A stretch of 64,000 bases of DNA, taken from NCBI RefSeq assembly GCF_018614205.1, contig NZ_JAGGOS010000068.1, positions 62,001 to 126,000 of the forward strand, written 5' to 3'. The DNA comes from Streptomyces sp. ISL-36 (GTDB taxonomy: Bacteria; Actinomycetota; Actinomycetes; Streptomycetales; Streptomycetaceae). How positions within the stretch are numbered: position 1 is the first letter of the stretch; the number at the start of each line of letters is the position of its first letter. The notes below the pieces were generated by a model that saw nothing but the letters and a program-made list of their open reading frames with translations, was not told the DNA's origin and made no database searches. The translations under genes were made by a program, and so were the position numbers. Below are positions 61,901 to 64,000 of this stretch, piece by piece.

Positions 61901-62345
61901 CGCCCAGTGAGGCCAGCGTCTGCGCGCCGGTCGCGGCGAGCTGCGGCAGATCGGCCGCCCGCTCGAACAGATCGATCGCCTGGTCGAGATCGCTTGCCTG
62001 CCCGTGGACGTCGAAGCGCCGGCGGTACGCCAGGGCGAGCAGGATCACGTCCTGGGGGCGCACGCGATCGACGGACACCCGTTCACGGCCGAGGGCGATC
62101 AAGGCGGCCAAATCGCTTGGATCACCCGCCAGTTGCCACCGCCGGTACAGGGCGATCAGGAGATTGCCGGCGCGGCCCGGCACGGAAGCGTCACCGGGCT
62201 CCGTGACCGCGAGCTCCTGGCGGTACGACCGGATGGCCTCGTCGAGCGCCCTGCGGTCGCCCGTGGCCTCATGGTGCAGCAGCAGTTGATCGGCACCGGG
62301 GCGTGCCCCGGACCCTCCGGCTGCCGTCGCATCCGTCGCGCTCAC
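58914..62345 (-). CDS. TPR-CHAT protein (caspase-like protease)
   Basis: This 1,143-residue protein has a very long TPR-like helical array (about residues 1-700) and a C-terminal CHAT domain (about 770-1143). The caspase-type catalytic pair is present: His1002 in 'VHFACHGVSE' and Cys1046 in 'LAVLSACETA'. 'SAFQLAGYPHAVGTLWPVHD' follows, as usual in CHAT. The family cleaves protein targets when a sensor domain is triggered. GTG at 62345 is chosen because GGGGGG lies 8 nt upstream; an open frame extends to 62429. It is divergent from the zinc-ribbon-like gene. Confidence 0.9.
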   Translation of the reverse strand: MSATDATAAGGSGARPGADQLLLHHEATGDRRALDEAIRSYRQELAVTEPGDASVPGRAGNLLIALYRRWQLAGDPSDLAALIALGRERVSVDRVRPQDVILLALAYRRRFDVHGQASDLDQAIDLFERAADLPQLAATGAQTLASLGEALQERHEIAERGGFDGPETAEGTDLARATSALRDALEILPPGSPDRPGYRNNLATALYSAYRRSGDTAALREALDLWRAVLRESPPGSEVRRLALGNLSQGLRQWHEHDADEAGRAEMLDVHRIALAETPAGHPDRPERLAGLGVALRLAAENNGDPELLRQSAQLLREALPLYAAGAPEQTMRMNSLGNTLHRLAQSTGDEAVLDEAIAVLRSALAQKLPGTGPYADTLANLAVTLWERSVQTDDLDSLREAARLARNAVDAAAANPAAQVVRLANLGVVLQSWHGATGDPAAADEAIRAARRALALAPQTGLVRADRLNHLANALRARFGGSADVADLDEAIALLEEAAEHAPYGDPALALVLSNLGSARLTRHHHRPGDGLLEQAVSDLGRAVWSATEGGSAHGTYLKAYGDALRALHHQDGDPGVLLAAEDAYRQAAGTKAMPAYERVLAAWDWGAAAAAGLRWEEALRGHEVALELLPFAASGRLARRDQERGLSRVRGLAAEAAACAVNAGRPERAVALLEQGRGVLLSRAMATRDGLGRLRGAHPGLAERFVSIRDRLDALEAVDVAETALGRLPTTTADQRHTLASHLEELVAEIREAPGFSDFLAAPDESALLACAEDGPVVLAYCSGYRSDALVLRPGGVLLVPLPRATPDAVGEQADRLRHALADAMDPARDEAAQRSVAEVLAWTWDHVTGPVLDRLGLSGAPRTGGELPRLWWSPGGTLAALPLHAAGHHGESADTVPQREGGPGAGPRTVMDRVVSSYTPTVRALRYARDRAAAPRPSGRLLAVALPDTPGARPLGGARREVEALRALLPTDVLYGEGATFDQVMAALPDHPCVHFACHGVSEPADPSAGRLLVHDHSTRPLTVRQIARLDLPAARLAVLSACETARADGDLADESIHITSAFQLAGYPHAVGTLWPVHDAVAVRVTRLLYRGLLTDDCDDGPALDDRRTAAALHQAVRECRAAFAASPSLWAAHVHAGA

Positions 62346-62505
62346 CACGCCCACCCCCCGTCGACGCCGCCCCGGACCGCGCACGTTCCGCACATCTTCC
62401 ACGTTGCGGCCCGTGTTCACGATAGCCAAGGAGCCGCCGTATCACCCAGGTCCGGCCGTACAATCACCACGAAGTGACAACCGGCGTCCGAGGGGGAGCG
62501 GGAGC

Positions 62506-62940
62506 GTGGCGAACACGGCCGACGGGGCGGACACAGGCGACGCGCGGCTCGGGGAGCTCTGCCGCCGGCTCACGGACCCCTCGTCCTCGCCGCAGCTCGG
62601 CGCTCTGGGCGAGCAGGGGGCGCGGCTCGTCGAGACCATCGTCTCCGCCCTGCGCGACGGCCGTTCTCCCGAGCAACTCGACGAGTTTCTGGACGAGTTG
62701 GAAGAGCTGCTGCTGGCCGCGGGACACAGCGCCGGGCTCGGCTCGTACCGCACGACGCCCCCGCCCCCCACCACCGGCTTCCAGAGTCTGCCGGTGGCCG
62801 GGCCGGGGCATCCCGCGCTGTACGTGCTGGCCTGTCCCGCGGGTCGGTGCGGGCGCGTGGAGGCACCGGACGCCGACGCCTCGGATCAGCCCGCCTGCGG
62901 CATCCTCGGCCGTCCGCTGAACGTGGTGCCTCTCCGGTGA
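62506..62940 (+). CDS. small protein with C-terminal Cys cluster
   Basis: The protein has 144 residues. The helical N-terminal half (about 10-70, with an acidic 'EQLDEFLDELEELLLAAGHS') is followed by a Pro-rich turn and a C-terminal module 'YVLACPAGRCGRVEAP...' then 'PACGILGRPLNVVPLR'. The CxxxxC plus a later Cys and the 'GRPL' ending resemble the short zinc-ribbon-like modules seen in Streptomyces CHAT and vWA conflict operons. That link is from recollection. GGGAGC precedes GTG at 62506. Its stop overlaps the next start (GTGA). Confidence 0.7.
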   Translation: MANTADGADTGDARLGELCRRLTDPSSSPQLGALGEQGARLVETIVSALRDGRSPEQLDEFLDELEELLLAAGHSAGLGSYRTTPPPPTTGFQSLPVAGPGHPALYVLACPAGRCGRVEAPDADASDQPACGILGRPLNVVPLR

Positions 62941-63848
62941 CCAGCGCCTTCCTCAGCGCGCTGGGGGGCCGGGTCGCCGAGCGGTGGCTGACGCTGCTGG
63001 CGCTGCCCGGACTGCTCTTCATCGCTGCCATCACCACGGCGACGGTGCTCGGGCACGAACACTGGTCCGATGCGGGCAAGTTGCGGACCTGGCTCGACAC
63101 ACTGGCCACTTCCCCCGCGTCCCGGAGCACCGGAACCATCGCCCTCGTGGCGCTGGGGGTGCTGCTCGGCGCGGCCGCGATCGGTACGGCCGCCCAGACC
63201 CTCGGCGCCGGAGTGGAACTCCTCTGGTGCGCCGAGCCCCGGGGGCCCCTGCTGCGGCACCTCGCCGACCGCCGGCTGCGCCGCTGGCGCGCCGCCGACG
63301 CCGCCTTCCGCGCCGCGCTGGTCAGGGCCGGCCGGGCCCGTATCGCCGGGGCGGACGACGCCGACCGGCTCGCCGGCCTCGCGGAGAGCCACTTCGCCGA
63401 CCGCGACAGTATCGCGGCGGCCGCACCACGCCACCCCTTCGGCATGGGCGACCGGCTTGCCGCTCCCGGGCAACGGCTCTGGCGCATGTACCGCCTCGAC
63501 CTGGCGGCGGCCTGGCCCCACCTGTGGCTCCTCGCCGCCGACGGCACCCGCGCCGAACTGCAAGCCGCCCGCGTACGGTTCGCCGCGGCGGCGCGTCTGT
63601 GCGCCTGGGGCGCGGGGTATCTGGTGCTGGGCGTGTGGTGGTGGCCGGCCGCCCTGGTCGGGATCACCGCCGTCGCCGCGGGCCTCCGCCGCGGCCGGGC
63701 CGCCGCGGACGCGTTCGCCGAACTCACCGAGGCCCTCGCCGACCTGCACGTCCGTGACCTTGCGGCCGCCCTGGGCATCGACTCCGCGTCGGGCATGGAC
63801 CGCACGCTCGGCGAACGCCTCTCCCGGGCTCTGCGGAAGCCCGGCTGA
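62937..63848 (+). CDS. membrane protein of unknown function
   Basis: The protein has 303 residues. Two helices lie near the N-terminus (LTLLALPGLLFIAAITTATV, about 18-37; ALVALGVLLGAAAIGTAA, about 67-86). A pair lies near residue 225-260 (LCAWGAGYLVLGVWWWPAAL). A large, Arg/Ala-rich cytoplasmic part separates them. No family was recognised. Its coupling to the Cys-cluster protein and divergent CHAT gene suggests a shared system. Confidence 0.75.
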   Translation: MTSAFLSALGGRVAERWLTLLALPGLLFIAAITTATVLGHEHWSDAGKLRTWLDTLATSPASRSTGTIALVALGVLLGAAAIGTAAQTLGAGVELLWCAEPRGPLLRHLADRRLRRWRAADAAFRAALVRAGRARIAGADDADRLAGLAESHFADRDSIAAAAPRHPFGMGDRLAAPGQRLWRMYRLDLAAAWPHLWLLAADGTRAELQAARVRFAAAARLCAWGAGYLVLGVWWWPAALVGITAVAAGLRRGRAAADAFAELTEALADLHVRDLAAALGIDSASGMDRTLGERLSRALRKPG

Positions 63849-64000
63849 CGGCCCCCACGCCGATCCACCGTCCTTGGGCCCTGCGGCAGCCGTGCTGCGT
63901 CCGGTGCGACGGCGTCGTCGATGAGGCCCTGGCGTTCGCGAATCGCCGCGAGCAGGCCGACGGCATGGAAAGGTTCGACGCCGAGGAGGCTGCGTGACGA
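63849..64000. other. no supported feature at right edge
   Basis: Frames on both strands stay open to the edge, but nothing marks one as coding. Confidence 0.3.

Noticed and set aside
62346..62429. Upstream extension of the CHAT gene to 62429
   Set aside because: No ribosome-binding site precedes it, while GTG at 62345 has GGGGGG at proper distance.
63724..63966. 80-codon minus-strand frame at the right edge
   Set aside because: It overlaps the end of the membrane-protein gene, has no coding features, and is part of a long shadow frame.

Overview
The window is very GC-rich actinobacterial chromosome, almost certainly Streptomyces. Supporting signs are G/C-ending codons, frequent GTG starts, DUF6643 and TerD-family genes, a xylanase nearly identical in architecture to S. 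lividans XlnA, and a rare TTA codon in one secreted-enzyme gene. No rRNA, tRNA or CRISPR array was found.

The layout has four parts. (1) 1-16.3 kb is ordinary core or semi-core chromosome: a beta-helix protein cut by the left edge, an Rv1733c-like membrane protein, a MOSC protein, DUF6643, a double TerD-domain protein, an HpnB-like glycosyltransferase, an Asp/Glu racemase-like protein, an O-antigen-ligase-like protein, apolipoprotein N-acyltransferase, a NUDIX hydrolase, 3-hydroxybutyrate dehydrogenase, a GAF/PucR regulator, a tiny membrane protein and an MHS-type MFS transporter. Eight genes between 2.9 and 11.6 kb have a -10-like hexamer 6-7 nt before the start codon, which suggests leaderless transcription.

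(2) 16.4-34.35 kb is an 18-kb island bounded by a 222-bp direct repeat with one mismatch. The repeat duplicates the 5' end and upstream region of the MFS transporter. A GTGCTG-rich motif lies just inside both ends. The centre holds intact iron and redox genes: DUF2243 plus CtaG-like membrane proteins, an SPW-repeat protein, DUF1360, a ferritin-like protein plus hemerythrin, an STAS protein, a zinc alcohol dehydrogenase, and an overlapping methyltransferase / CDGSH / haem-oxygenase-like diiron oxidase operon. Both edges are full of broken genes: an LLM flavin oxidoreductase fragment, an inverted and decayed copy of the ferritin-like/hemerythrin pair, an IS630 fragment fused to a membrane protein, SDR and FAD-oxidoreductase remnants, and an Mrr-like fragment. 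No integrase was found.

(3) 34.58-57.6 kb is a large arabinoxylan-utilisation locus. It contains a GH10-CBM13 xylanase, GH43, GH3, a LacI regulator, the BxlEFG-type xylo-oligosaccharide importer (no ATPase of its own), GH30, a second GH10, an oxidoreductase/DUF6807/cupin trio, a CBM13-GH62 arabinofuranosidase, a second LacI regulator, and a complete YtfQRT/YjfF-type sugar ABC importer. The secreted enzymes would release xylo-oligosaccharides and arabinose, the two importers would take them up, and GH3/GH43 would finish hydrolysis. Two candidate operator families are visible. CGAAA-N3-TTTCG lies before the GH10-CBM13 gene and the importer operon. A TGTTAGCGCTCACA core lies before the second LacI gene and again inside the GH30 signal-peptide region, where it contains a TTA codon.

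(4) 57.6-64 kb holds a TPR protein, a 1,143-residue TPR-CHAT (caspase-like) protein, and a divergent pair encoding a Cys-containing small protein and a membrane protein. This resembles a conflict or signalling module.
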